The notes below the pieces were generated by a model that worked only from the letters and a program-made list of their open reading frames with translations, ran no database searches and had not been told where the DNA came from. A stretch of DNA of 64,000 nucleotides from Lutraria lutraria (Eukaryota; Mollusca; Bivalvia; Venerida; Mactridae): positions 2,775,029 through 2,839,028 of the forward strand of contig OZ026843.1 of NCBI GenBank assembly GCA_964023205.1. Direction: 5' to 3'. Made by a program: the position numbers and the translations under genes. Positions 35,670 through 49,200 of this stretch are shown piece by piece (within the stretch, counting starts at the first letter, position 1; each line of letters begins with the position of its first letter).

Positions 35670-35748
35670 TCAAGGGCTCAGCGCAACAATGTCGTAACTT
35701 GTTCTTATTTCAACATGAGTTACGACACTGTTGCGTTGAACCCTCAAA
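35670..35748. repeat. 79-bp foldback repeat, copy 1
   Basis: AAGGGCTCAGCGCAACA and GTCGTAACTTG on the left are mirrored by ATGAGTTACGAC and TGTTGCGTTGAACCCT on the right. The same unit, with slightly better pairing, is at 55386-55463. Confidence 0.8.
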
Positions 35749-36312
35749 CTATTTTTGACTGTCCTAAATGAATGTCAATGAGTAAACACTATCTCAATTA
35801 ATTTGCTTTATGCTATGCTATGGGTTTTGATATCATCCTTCTCAGAGGTCATGTTTGTGAATTCAGTCAATGGCCATGTTCTGCTTAGCCCTAAATTCAC
35901 TGTTGGATATTGATTCAAAAGGCATGCAAATCATGAGAAGAATTATAACGGGTAAACACTTGCTCTTCTGTTGATGTGAAGTAAATGAGTGAAAACTGGC
36001 AACAGTTGATTCTTTGATATAAAATAAACACACAAGGTTTGGCATTAAGATACATTCACAATGTATCTGAAGTTTATTCATTTGTAAGATATAAAAATGG
36101 CAAAAAGGTAATGTAGAAAACAAAACACCTGATTAAGTACATTGATATTATAGAAATACTTTGTTCATATTACACATAGAATGTATTAAGTAGGAGAGAA
36201 CTAGCATGAAACTAGAATGTAGAACTAGGAATGAAACTACAATTCATATGGAATACACATTTTTGTGAGCAATATTTTAATCTAAATTCAAACAGCACTA
36301 ATGTACATAATA

Positions 36313-36481
36313 CAGTCAAAGTTGAGTAGGCGACCACCTCCGAATAAAGGTCAATATGTGAAGAAAGGCTATTTTCAAAAAAAAATTAATATTTAGAACA
36401 AAATGACCTGAATAAGTCCACCTGTCAATCAAGGCCACATTTTTCTTTTCAAAGGGTGGCCTTTATTCACAGGTTCGACTG
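36313..36481. mobile_element. Small mariner-like MITE, copy B
   Basis: Left end TA/CAGTCAAAG and right end TTCGACTG/TA are inverted, with GGCGACCACCTCCGAATAAAG inside the left and GGGTGGCCTTTATTC inside the right. TA flanks both ends, as for mariner insertion. Confidence 0.65.
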
Positions 36482-38252
36482 TAATGAAAATAAAGGGTAC
36501 ATATACAATTACTTCACACATACAATTTTAGGTACAACCTAAAAGTCAAAATAGCAAATCAACTGCCTAATAGCTTATCATGAATACAAATACTTCTATA
36601 TGGAACTCAGTAATTACTAAAATCTCTAGGTCCCAATTTAATCTCAAAATGGTGGATAATAAAGATTATATCATACCAAATCATAATATGTTTCAAATCC
36701 TCAGTTCTCAGCACTTAAGCTGAATTTTTTAGTATCTTTTGTTCAGTATTTCACTGCAAGTACATTGTAGGACTTGTTGTGTAATCATAGAATATATTGA
36801 TATATTTGATTTTATGCCTGTTTTTAACAGTACCGGTATTAGTTTTTAATTATATTCCAGTGTGAAGTAGTCTAACTCATGTTCCTGAATTCTGTACCAG
36901 AACTATTCTTGTTTTCAACAAGTAACGACCAACTTTTCTACAATTTGATAACTTGAATCAAAAATAAAGAACATGAGTAGTAATCAGGGTTCAACTCCTC
37001 GAAGCAGAGGTTTGCAGACCTAGTGCTCTCTTTATTGAGCTAACAGTAGCTAACAATGTATCTGTAAAGATGCAAAAAGATCACATTGTCAATCACAAAA
37101 TTATATGAGATTTTAAACAATGAGTTATACCCAGGGAGACTTTATTATTTCATTTTTTATTTATACAAAAATACATTTTAACAAGTAGGTAGCAAAACAA
37201 TTAATTTATTGACATTTTGTCATTATTTGCAAAATAGAAATTTGAAAACTATTAACCTTGATTGCCTTTTTGTAGAACTCTAGTACTTCTATGATATATA
37301 CAAACACTTATTTTTATTCAAATTTTGTTAAAAAAATTGTCTAAGATCCTGTCTTATTCAATAAACAAGAAAGAATAATTCCCCAAAAAACGGAAACTTG
37401 TAAAAACACTATATCATCATACATTTAAAAAATAGGTTAATTTAAAATACAAGTAAAATAACACAGCTTAAAATACATAGTCATGTATCCAACTTTTACA
37501 ATAAAACAACTTAACAATCATATATGACATCTCCATGTTATTTATACAACTGAAACTGAAGAAAGGCTTAACAATAAACTTAATGTTGACACATCTTTCT
37601 ATTGACTTCACTTAAATACTGCCATCTTAGGACAAATTACATAATTAACATAAAAAATTGTCAAGGGGTAGGAAAAACAATAGCAACCCCCCCCCACAAC
37701 TGCACAAACAAAGTTAAAAAGCACTTTCACAACTATTGATAACATCTTCTGTAACAAAAACAACATACCATTTTTATAAGTTTTATTTATTGAGGTACAT
37801 AAATAAAGCCAATAAACATGTTTGATACACTAATTCGACAAATAAATTATTTTTCATTTTAATGAACAACTTCATAATTTTATCACCATTTTATTGTTTG
37901 GTTTAACCTTCTTTTGTACACTGATTTCACATCAAGTTGTTTTCACAGACACCATTAAAATGGTGGCCCCCATAAAAACATGCAGTTTCATCATTTTATC
38001 TTTTCCTTCCCCCAACCCATTTTTTAAGTTATATAAGCGCTGATATATATACAGGCTAAAACTTCCGACTAAAATACTATTACCCAACCAAAACCATTAT
38101 TTGTGATAACTGATTCTGTACATGTATTCTCCAGACAAGAGTTTACGTGATCCGGATAATTTTACTTCAATGATCAGGCTGAATACCACACAGTAGATTG
38201 GCAGGTAATGCTTTATCTGAAATGATAATAATAAAATCACATTTTAAATGTA

Positions 38253-38443
38253 CAGTCCAATCTGTTTTAATGACCGCCTCAGAATAAAGCCCCCCCCCCC
38301 CCCCCCCTACGAATAAAGGCCATTCTTTAACAAAAATACAATTGATTATTAAGGACAAAATGACTTCTGAATAAAGGCTACCTGTCCATAAAGGCCACAT
38401 CATGTCTTTCCCAGGGTATGGCTTTTGATAACAGATTTGACTG
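38253..38443. mobile_element. Small mariner-like MITE, copy C, with an internal poly-C run
   Basis: TA/CAGTCCAATCTG on the left and CAGATTTGACTG/TA on the right, with GACCGCCTC and AAAGGCCA blocks typical of the family. An 18-C run (38290-38307) replaces part of the left side. Confidence 0.6.
38290..38307. repeat. Poly-C run (18 C)
   Basis: Uninterrupted C run inside the MITE at 38253-38443. Confidence 0.9.
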
Positions 38444-38497
38444 TATTTAATCATAGTTGAAAAATTATATTAACAAAACAGACAAAGTTTGACTTGC

Positions 38498-38570
38498 ATA
38501 ATTCATATGTGGTCATTATCTCTGGTTTGACTCTAACCTGCAGCTGAGATAATGACCACACGTGAATTAT
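38498..38570. repeat. Hairpin with arms of about 25 bp
   Basis: ATAATTCATATGTGGTCATT and the next five bases are mirrored by GAGATAATGACCACACGTGA and the following bases, with about two mismatches and a loop of about 23 bases. No coding role. Confidence 0.75.
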
Positions 38571-38849
38571 ACCTGAATGTATACAATGGTCACTCTTTGT
38601 GTGATACACATCTTTTATTTGACTGATCAAATAAAAAAGCTTTTACTGCACTTAAAAAATGAAATGTAATCAGGAGTGACCAAGAATTACATCAAACACT
38701 TAATAATTCTTCATTAATTAAGAACTAACTGTCAAAAAGAAAATAAAGTTTACAAGCAGTTCCTTTCAAACAGAATGTATTTTCAGTCAACATAGTACAG
38801 CTTCTGATGAAAACAGATAATTTAAAAAACAACAACAGATAATTCTAAA

Positions 38850-39972
38850 CAAGAGGGCCATGATGGCCCTATAAATGCTCACCAGGAGAAAAGGTCATTT
38901 GGAGATTAACATTGTTGAAGTTTTCTATACGAGTCTAAGTAAGATCAAGTGACCCATCTGGGCCGTTTTTTATCCCATGGCCATTATATGAACAGATTTA
39001 AAAGAGGTCCATTAGACAAAGCTAGATACCAAATATCTTAGCTCTAGGCCTTGTGATTTCAGAGAAGATTTTTTAAAATTTTCCTATATAAAATAGAATA
39101 AACCCCAGGGCAGGGCCAATTTTGACCCCAGGGCCATAATTTGAACAAACTTGGTAGAGGTCCACTACACAATGCCACATACAAAATATCTAAGCTCTAG
39201 GCCTTGCGGTTTCGGAGAAGAAGATTTTTTAAATTTTCCTATATAAGTCTATATAAATCAAGTGACCCCCGGGGCGGGGCCAATTTTGACCCTAGGGCAA
39301 TAATTTGAACAAACTTGGTAGAGGTCCACTAGACTATGCTACACACCAAATATCAAAGCTCTAGGCATTGTAGTTTTTGACAAGAAGATTTTTTAAATTT
39401 TCCTATATAAGTCTATGTAAATCAAGTGACCCCCGGGGCGGGGCCAATTTTGACCCTAGAGCAATAATTTGAACAAACTTGGTAGAGGTCCACTAGACTA
39501 TGCTACACACCAAATATCAAAGCTCTAGGCATTGTAGTTTTTGACAAGAAGATTTTTTAAATTTCCTATATAAGTCTATGTAAAATCAAGTTACCCCCGG
39601 GGCGGAGCCAATTTTGACCCTAGGGGAATAATTTGAACAATCTTTGTAGAGTTCCATTAGACAATGCTACATACCAAATATCTCAGCTCTAGGCCCTGTG
39701 GTTTCAGACAAGAAGATTTTTTAAGTTTTTTCAATTTGTTGCCATAGCAACCAGAATTTTTAATGAAATTTAATTTTTTGAACAACTTTGAAAGGGGACC
39801 ACCCAAGGATCATTCCAGCCAAGTTTGGTTGCAATCGGCATAGCGGTGTAGGAGGAGATGTTGTTTTAAGTAAACATGGACGCCACGTATTCGTAACGAC
39901 GCACGATGCACGATGGACGCAGGGCGATCACAAAAGCTCACCCTGAGCACATTCGTGCTCTGGTGAGCTAAA
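38850..39972. mobile_element. Long dispersed repeat, AAGAGGGCCATGATGG family, with internal tandem units
   Basis: Starts ACAAGAGGGCCATGATGGCC then GCTCACCAGGAG, and ends AAGCTCACCCTGAGCAC then GGTGAGCTAA. Inside, a unit of roughly 160 bases is repeated four to five times (39060-39720), each carrying GTGACCCCCGGGGCGGGGCC, TAGAGGTCCACTAGAC and AGCTCTAGGC. It has no open frame, so it is non-autonomous. A short relative is at 42012-42455. Confidence 0.75.
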
Positions 39973-40277
39973 AATGCCGGGAATATAAGTTCCTGGTTGT
40001 CACTGACATCCCGAAAACCTTTTTACTTTTTGGCAACTTTTTGTATTTAAGAGATTTATAGAGAAAATATACTGGTAGGTAAGAAACAAGAAGCTGCGTT
40101 CAATAAATGCATATGACCCCTTTATGTGGCAGTTTGACTTATCCTCATACAAACGCAAGGACCAACAAGGCAATCACTATGGGCATTAAAAACTATCAAA
40201 CCAGTCTTGTTCACAGCACTTAAAACAATATGCAAGATGTGAGTCCCTCAAAGAGACTTATAATCTCATTTTGAGTT

Positions 40278-43200
40278 TCATGTACAACAAAATAACATAA
40301 TTTTGAACGCAGACAAACCTATTTGTTTTGGATATGGTAAGTTAAGGTTTTGCATGATTCTAACAAACTCATCCTTTGGCTTGCTGAGTCGAGGATTAAA
40401 CTTCACTTCTTCCGCAACTGTGGTCACTGTCTGTCCTGCAAATAAAAAACAATTTTGCATAAAATCATCCAATCATTAAAACTGAGGTTACCTGTAGTAG
40501 ATACAAGTATAAACATTCAACATTCATTTCAAGTAAGTATAAGAAACACTTGGCTACATAATTATACAGTCATACTAAAGTCTTGTGCCAACAGACACCC
40601 TTAAGTAATGGACACCTGTTTACAATGGACACTTTGATTCCCCCCAACCTAAAAGATGCATGTTTAGTGTAATAATAACTACAGCATTATTGATATCATA
40701 AAAGGGGAGACAATTCAGTCAAGAATCAATTATCTGAATTTTGAACATTTTGAGTTTCCCTCTTAAATAATAAAAGAGAACAAGTTTTTTCATAATAGCC
40801 TAATTCTGGGTTTATCATTAGACCCAAAGCCAGGGTAATGTGGCAACTTCTCCAGCTTAAATGTGGAGGAAGAATCCAGGTATATACATGTAACAAATAG
40901 AACCACAAACTTTCTGTTAACTAGACTGATAGCTTTCTCACATGTGTAATTTATCTGGTCCCAGGTGGGAATTAAAGCCTGAGTAGAGAGGAGTTAGTGG
41001 TTACTAGTCATACAGCCTAATAACAGCCTTTAGAACAGATTCAATCAAATAGTTTAAATATCTCTGAGATTTGAATATCAGTACAGTAGAACATGAAAAC
41101 AGTGAATTCTTGGGAACTATTGTACTTCAATATTTCCATAGGTTATATAATCTATAATAATGAAGAAATAAAGGTTGTGCTTGGGGAACAATTCTTCACT
41201 GTATCCTTTTATTCACAAGGTCTGAGTTCACTATAAGTAAGTTTTACTGTACATTTTCAAGCAGATCAAATCTGAGAAATAGGCATCAGTAACCAAAAAC
41301 ATAAACAAGAGTGCCAGGTCACAAAATACGCCCGTCAAGGGGCCTAACTCGGAAGTGCCTGGGTCGATTGGGCAGTTATCGAACTTGACGGAGATCTCAT
41401 GACCATAAACATTTTCATCAAGTTTGGTGAGGATCCTGTGAGAAAACTGTTTGAATTAAAGAGCGGACACCATTGTGGATGTACCACAATACGACCCGTT
41501 TTTCAAACGGGTGTATAGAAATTAGAATACATGTACTAAGTCTAGATAAAAATAAAGGGTCTGAAATGAAATCAACATTTTTTCCTTTACAAAAGAAGAA
41601 ATTTTTCATTGGTACTTTGAGGACATGCTGCATTCACTGAACTCGAAGAACTGGGTTAAAATGAATTCATATAGACAATATTATCCATACCTGTGTAGTC
41701 ATGTGCTGGGTAAAGCTGAAACTTCTCAGCTAGACTCAATATCTGATTATGTACGGAATCATATAGAGTTGCTGAACTACCTATAAGTGCAAAAATCAAT
41801 TTTCTATCATATAAAACAAAATTATAATGGCAACGAAACATGGTCAGTAGGACTTTCAGATTGAAAATAACTTGGAATTAGTAAAATATGATATATGATT
41901 TTTGGCCCCAATTTTTGGATGCAAAAATGAGCGTCTCATACACAAGTGATTACGGTAAATGTAATATAAATCATACCACCAAACAAAAATTTGAGACCAA
42001 CCCTGAAATAAACAAGAGGGCCAAGATGGCCAATATCGCTCACCTGAGAATCATTGCTTGCTGATGAAAACAATGTTTTGAGTCTGTGTCATAAGGTCTG
42101 TTGTTATCAAGGCTGTCCTATTATTTGACTTGGTGACCTAGTTTCTGACCCAAGATGACATATGTTTGAACTTGTCTAAGATATCATTGAGACAAACATT
42201 CAGACAAGGTTTAGGGAAGATCCAATCAAAACAGTGACCTGTGTTCACAAGGTTATATTTAATTTGACCTTATTTTTTACCCCAAATTACCCATTATCAA
42301 ACTTGTCAATATTTTGCCAACACAAATATTCTGACCCAGTTTAGTGAAAATCTAAATAAAAAGGCGTCCTCTACTATGTTCACAAAGCAAATGTTGCCAG
42401 ACAAAGACCGCTAAAAAAACTCACCCTGAGCATTTTGTGCTCATGTAAGCTAAACTGGAGCTGTCACAGAGGTGACTTATACCCCCGCCGCCGCATTGAC
42501 ACTAAGAATGTGATAGTACACTATACGGCTAAGTTGAAGGGGACATAACTCTGCAATGAGTGGATCACATGGCGTGAAAATTGTGTCTTGCACATCTACA
42601 TTTTATATTGATAATATATTTCAAGTTTCAATTCAATCCCTTGAAAAATGTGGAAGTAGTTCGCTCCTCAAACTAAGACTGCCATTCTACACTATATGGC
42701 TAGGTTCAACGGCACATAACTCTGGAATGAGTGAATCGCTCGGAATAAAAATTGTGTCTTGCACAAGTACACTTCATGGTGATAACATATTTCAAGTTTC
42801 ATTGCAATTGCTGAAGAATGTGAAAGTAGTTCGTCCCAACTTTTGATATTTTATGTGGACGGACTGACCGACCAACTGACCGACAGAGTGACTCCAATAT
42901 ACCCCCTCTCAAACTTTTCGTTTGCGGGGGTATAAAGAGTGATACTTAATCACTGGACTTTAAGAATTAGAAACTTAGTAAATTAGCGAATGAAAACAAC
43001 CGGTGAAATAGAATTCAAAAGTACCGTAACTACATTTTTTTTTGTAATCTCAACCAAGATTTCAACACATGACCTGAAAAAACAAGACAAGTTTCAAAGT
43101 AACAAGCCTTAACAGGACCTGTTATTTCATTTCTTAATCTGTTTTAATTATGATTGAATGCACCCAAATTTTTTCTGTGTGTTTTGTGCTAATATGCATG

Positions 43201-46200
43201 GTTTAGATATTCTTTTAAGAGGGATATTTCATCAAAAAGGCAAATCTTGATCACGGTCAAAAGGGTGAGAGTGAGTATGTATGTTTGTGTTTTGCTGTCT
43301 TTGTGTTTTCATTGTTTCTGTCACTTATGTTTTTTGTTTGTTTTTTGAATACCCAACATACTTATACATTGAAATATTCACTTTATGCAAAACCATTATG
43401 GAATGTGCTTTGACCCATAATGGTTATGTAACAGAGCAAATAAATGGGCTTACCAAAAAAACACCCTCCCCAGAACTAGAAATTTTATTTATGCAGATGC
43501 CTTAACTCTATGACATAAGATTTTCCTTTACGTAATACCAAATATAAATTCAAGGGCAGATAATTCCAGAGTCTTCAGCCTTTGACAGAATTAAAACTTT
43601 ATGCACAACTTTGTATGCTGATAAAGTTTAACATTCCTGTACAAGTTCAACAAATGCTTTTGAATTATGTGTGACACAAAATTTTCATTTATGTAATACC
43701 AATACAAATTCAAGAACAGATAACTCCAGAGTCTGCACCCTTTGATGGAATAAAAACCTTTCCTTCACAACTTCATAATTATGCTGATTATAAACATTTC
43801 TGTATAATTTGATAACTCTACCCCTTATACTTATGCGCGACACAAGATTTTTCAGACAGACAAACGGACAAGGGTAAACTTGTATGCCCCCAATATTTCA
43901 GAGTGGGGACACAAAAACAAGCCATAACAGTCCATGCTCAGCATTCATATATCAGCTTATAGTTCTTAATGTGGTGACATGAGTTCTACAGTAAATAACG
44001 GAAACACCAACCTTCCTGAAAATCTGTTCTACCACAGCCACGAATCAGCAATGCATCTCCAGTGAATGCCATACCTTTATCATGCCATACGAAGGACATA
44101 CAGCCTGAAATATACATATCAATACTTTAACAGTCCTTAATATACTAGTAACTAATATTACCAGAAGGTTTATATAATATACCAACTACAGCCTAATAAT
44201 GTGCTGTTGGTAGCTAAATATTTCATTTAATCAATTTGTTATTGTTAGAATCTTGTTTTTGTTGTTATGGAATCAAAACGATTACAGTAAAACAGTGGCC
44301 GAGCATTGAGTAGGGTGTGTTGGGGATTTCAGATAATTTCAAGGTATCTAGGACAGTTCAATAACTTTCTGAAATGCCGTTTCCTGTATTTGCGACCTTT
44401 ACGTTAACGTTAATCTTAAAATAACAGTGCCAAAGTGGTGCCAATTCACACCTGTTCACTAGATGCTAGTACTAACCATTTGTATGACCAGGTGTACTCC
44501 TTGCTTCCAACTGGAATTTTCCAAATTTTATTTTATCCCCATGTTCTAGAAGTATGTCAGCTTTTGCGGAGCCTGCTTTGCTTATGGCACTCTTACAAGA
44601 TGGTATCTTCTCCTTCAGTTTACCTGTACCTGTGATGTGATCAGCATGTACATGTGTATTCACTGAAATAAGACATGAATAAGTAGGTAGAGTCTTTAAA
44701 AAAAAAACAAAAAAAAAACACACACATCTTAATTTGATTTTTTACCATAGTGAAAAATGAAAAAATACTGAACGAGGTTAGATCATCAAAAGCAATGTAT
44801 CTGGGAGTCATCAATGGATTCATTTATTATCTTAATTATCCAGTAATCACTGGGTATATACATAATACCGGTAGGTAGAAATCCTAAAAAATGGTTTTGG
44901 TGTTTTATATACTAGTACTGCACAATCATTTCATTATTTTTTTCTTGAAAATGACACTTCACAATGAATCTAAGATGATTTTGTCATGCAGTCATATACA
45001 ATGTACCTTTATAATGCTATCATATTCGAATATTCAACCTTGACTATAAAAATTATACATGATTGACCAAGTTTTATGACAGTGTCAACATTTTTTATCC
45101 AAGCTGTGCATGATAACGATTCAATGTAATGACATAAATTTGATATCCTCAAGGTAAAAACTGGTTTTGCCAGATTTGAACCAGTTACTGGAATCTTGAT
45201 AAACTAATTTGCTGAAACAAACAATATAAAGTACATAACAAGTCCCTCGGTTCATGTATCTTCACACGATAAAATTCTTGTTAAGTTAGATTTGTTTTAA
45301 TCTAGTCGTCTGTCTCATACAAAACTTTTCAAGGCCATCTTGACCAGACATAGGGGGTATGGAGCTAAATTCTTGAAATTTAATCTCTATCAGAAAGCTA
45401 AATCATTTTATAACTACTGAATAATACAGTCATGATAAATACAGTCATGAATAATACAGTCATGTAACTATGTTCACACATAATCAGTGGATAAAATATT
45501 AACAGCCAGTACAGATAAATAAATAAATGAGAAAAACACAGAATGTTATAAAGGGTCTTATAATTGACTCCATCCCAGAAAATAATATAATTTTGAAGAC
45601 ACTTAAAATTTTATGTCAAGGACTAATTTATACAAACAATCATGTTAATTATGACACCACGAAGATACAATAGAGAGCTGTTTGTAATTATAAATTTCAG
45701 TGTCTGAAATTTCAACTGCATGACTAATGCAATGTTTTTTTTACATGTCTTAATTAATTTAAGACATATTATTAAACAAGTGTTAAGGTTAGAAACATTG
45801 TATTTAAATCCTTGTTACAACTCTTCTTTTTCTATTATACATGTACCGGTAAAAATTGACATCAAATGGAAAGAGCTATCAGATTTCGAAAAAAAAAGTC
45901 CAATTATGAAGGAACTGGGAACAGCGTAATTGAAATCAAATGGAAAGAGCTATCAGATTTCGCAAAAAAAGTCCAATTATGAAGGAACTGGGAACAGTAT
46001 AATTGCATAATATATATCAATCTTACCTCCATAGACAAGTTTCAGATTCATATCATTGATCAATTTAACATCTCTATCCACTGTTTCGATGACTGGGTCT
46101 ATCAATATAGCCTCACCTGATTCAGGGTCAGCCAGTAGATATGTGTAAGTAAAAGATTTGTACTCAAGTAGCTGAAAAGAACACAGAAACACAAGTCATT

Positions 46201-49200
46201 TATCAGGCTCGTAACTAAAGAGAGGAGGGGTGATCGGTGGTAGAATGATGACACGCTGGACTATTAAACAAAAGGTCATGGGGTCAATTCTTGATTGCTT
46301 CTTTCGAATGTCTCAGGGATGCTTTTTCAGGACCCCAATCCCAACTACTGAATCAAATACTGTGTGTAGAAAATCACAGGAAAAAAGACAAAGCGTGTAT
46401 CTGTGCCTTACACTGGGCAAAATAAAGAACCAGGAAAATCTATTTCAAAAGAGTAGGGGTAGAAATGCCTGAATTTCCTGTACTTTATCTCCCCTCTATC
46501 TGGGGTCGCTCTGAAATGACCATAGCTGTCAAATGGGTCATTGAACAACAAATAAATAAAAAGAGGAAAATGAAGAAACTACCCACTTCTATTGTGTCTG
46601 CTATTTTAAAACAATATTATGAAAGTAAAGAATCATTAGCTTTATATATATAAGTTCTGGTAAAAACACCTTACAAAGAATGATATGACTTAATTTCTGT
46701 CAAGCATTGGCTTTGTACCAGTATTTGTAAGCACACTTTGAAAATACTACCATGGAAATTCTGTACATTTATTATACAGTTATTATAGCAAAACAATCTA
46801 GGTCTGTGATTCAGTTATAGCCAGAATCCATTAAAAACTTTCCTGTTTAATGCGGTAAAAAAAATAGATAAATTATGTGACCTACAATGAACTTTATTGT
46901 TTGGTAAAGTAACCTTAAACGGTAGTATTTTTTCTATCTAATAATACAAACCTAATACATGTACGGCAATTACTGTTACACACTATCATTAATATGGTCA
47001 TGTCTACAAACAGCAGTATGATAACAGTTGTTAGTAAACAGGTTAGATGACCTTTACTTCCGAACTACAACGGAAACTATGATAACCGGAATAGCACACA
47101 GCAGTTCTAACAGATCAAAAATCACCCTGACAATGACCGGAGTTGATAAATCAGCCCACCGGAGGACCATTGTAACCATCTAGATACACGAAAGCTTACT
47201 CTAGTACATGTGACTTCCAATACTCAAGGTTAATGCATAACAACTATCTAAACTAGATTATGAAAGTTGAAAATTGTTCCAGAAATTGAACTAACTAGAA
47301 TGATAATAATTAAGGTGTTAGGTCATTCAATGTATAAATAATACCATATATAAATGCAACCATGATAATAAAGACATACAAATCTTGGTCCACAGTTATA
47401 CCAGTAACTTATATCTAATACAAAGTTAAATTGGTCCAATCTCAATGAAAATAATACTTGGGATGCATTACTGAATTATCCACCAGATGCTTCCAGTCCA
47501 TTTTAGTTCATATACCTGCAAAGGTTACATTTTACAGTTTTCTCATCTGAAAATATTTCCAGACAGATGATTTTTGCAGAGGCATTCTGTTATTGCCATA
47601 GTTCAACTAATCAAACACTTATTGCGGGATCGTATAAACCGGTGGAGCTTATAATCATGCAGGCTGTCAACCAAGACTTCTCCAAAATATGAAGAAATAT
47701 AGTAATATTTTCACTACAAATATAGGAGTTTTTGGATAGTTTTGAGGCACAATATATAGGAGTTTTCCAACCTGAAAATCATTTCATTTGCGGACTCATA
47801 GTTTACAATTCTTGCCTTACTCTTAATTACTGTTTCTACATTAATCCATGTCTACCATAAAGAAACCAGGTGGGTCCAGGATTTCAGACTTAGAAAGTAC
47901 TTAGGCAGTGGGGGGTGCAGGGGACCTCCCCTGTGATGCATGACGCCAGACAAAGACTCATGTGAGCTAAAAATATAGGAATATTTTTCAAAATATAGGA
48001 AGATATAGGACATACAGGAGGTATTTCAAAATGTAGGATTTTGATCCAAAATATAGGAAAATACAGAAATATAGGAATAATTGACAGCCTGATAATGTCA
48101 GCTGTAATTATAATAATCAAAGTACTGAAAGTACTCATGGAAACTGAACTAACAGACTAGCGCTGCAACACTGAATGGGAACTAGATTAACAATTGCAAG
48201 GTCTAAGGAGGATGTAGAGAAACATAGTACTTTGGTCTGCATAAAAATTCATGCATGCCCAGTGAGTGATGGTTATGAAAAGCTGAATTATTGTTAGTTT
48301 CCTAAAAGGGGCTATTAGAATTCCCTCCCCCCGACTGTTGTCTTGTTAGCTAAGAGCCTAAGACAACTGCTTCCAATATGGAATTCCTTTTGTATGTGTT
48401 AACTCAACATTTTGGAACAATGACACAGTCATTGAATCAATTGTGGTAAGTTTGAGGTCAATTTCTGTTATTCTATTTATAAAAAATGTTTTTTTTTAAC
48501 TTCAATGTATCTAATTATGAGAAATATGACCATAAGCATGAGTAGTTAAACCTTGCTAATTAATTGATCTTACTTGTATTTGCAAACTATAAGATAAATG
48601 ACTGTCTTTTGTGAATGTATAATTTATATGTCTGAGTGTCATTAATAAAGTTATGATGTATACAACTAGTTTGTTTCTCTGTTCTACAAACATGTTTCTT
48701 TGGTATTTATAACAAAATAATTTTCATGGTACTACTATGTAGTGTTTCATTAATCCATGTCTACCATGTCTACCTCTGTTTCCTGCAGAGTTTAAGTGAG
48801 GCATGGCGTTTTTACGCTAAAGGGGCACTTTCAGTGCACAGTTCGAACCATGCAGGGCAAGTTGCCAGATTACTCCTTTAGTTTGTGATGTTCCTTGTCA
48901 CTGCATAGTATAATTTGCTATCACAGCAATCTGTGCAAGATTATGTCTGAATTAATTGTGCTGCTAATTAATGAATATTGCTTAAATGACTCATCAGGCC
49001 AACAAAAGGGGCATATTTATGACAATTGGTCCTGTATACAATTTATAAGGGCAGCATGACGATTTGTCTTTGAGGCATGGCGCAGCGCCGTCCTTAAAAG
49101 GCCTGGAGGAAACACTACTATGTTTCCTCACATGAAATTCATCAGACTTTCTGACATGATATTGTACAGTTGAAAACCTGAATATATTTATAAATAGAAC

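Larger units (their letters stand above)
34070..40277. other. Gene-free, repeat-rich stretch between PSENEN and ETHE1
   Basis: No coding exon was recognised. It is occupied by AT-rich DNA and by the repeats listed separately (foldback at 35670, mariner-like MITEs at 36313 and 38253, hairpin at 38498, long repeat at 38850). The ETHE1 3' UTR, or a missed last exon, may lie at its right side. Confidence 0.5.

Noticed and set aside
42556..42846. 96-codon frame with two similar halves
   Set aside because: It lies inside the TTATACCCCCGC element and reflects the element's internal duplication.
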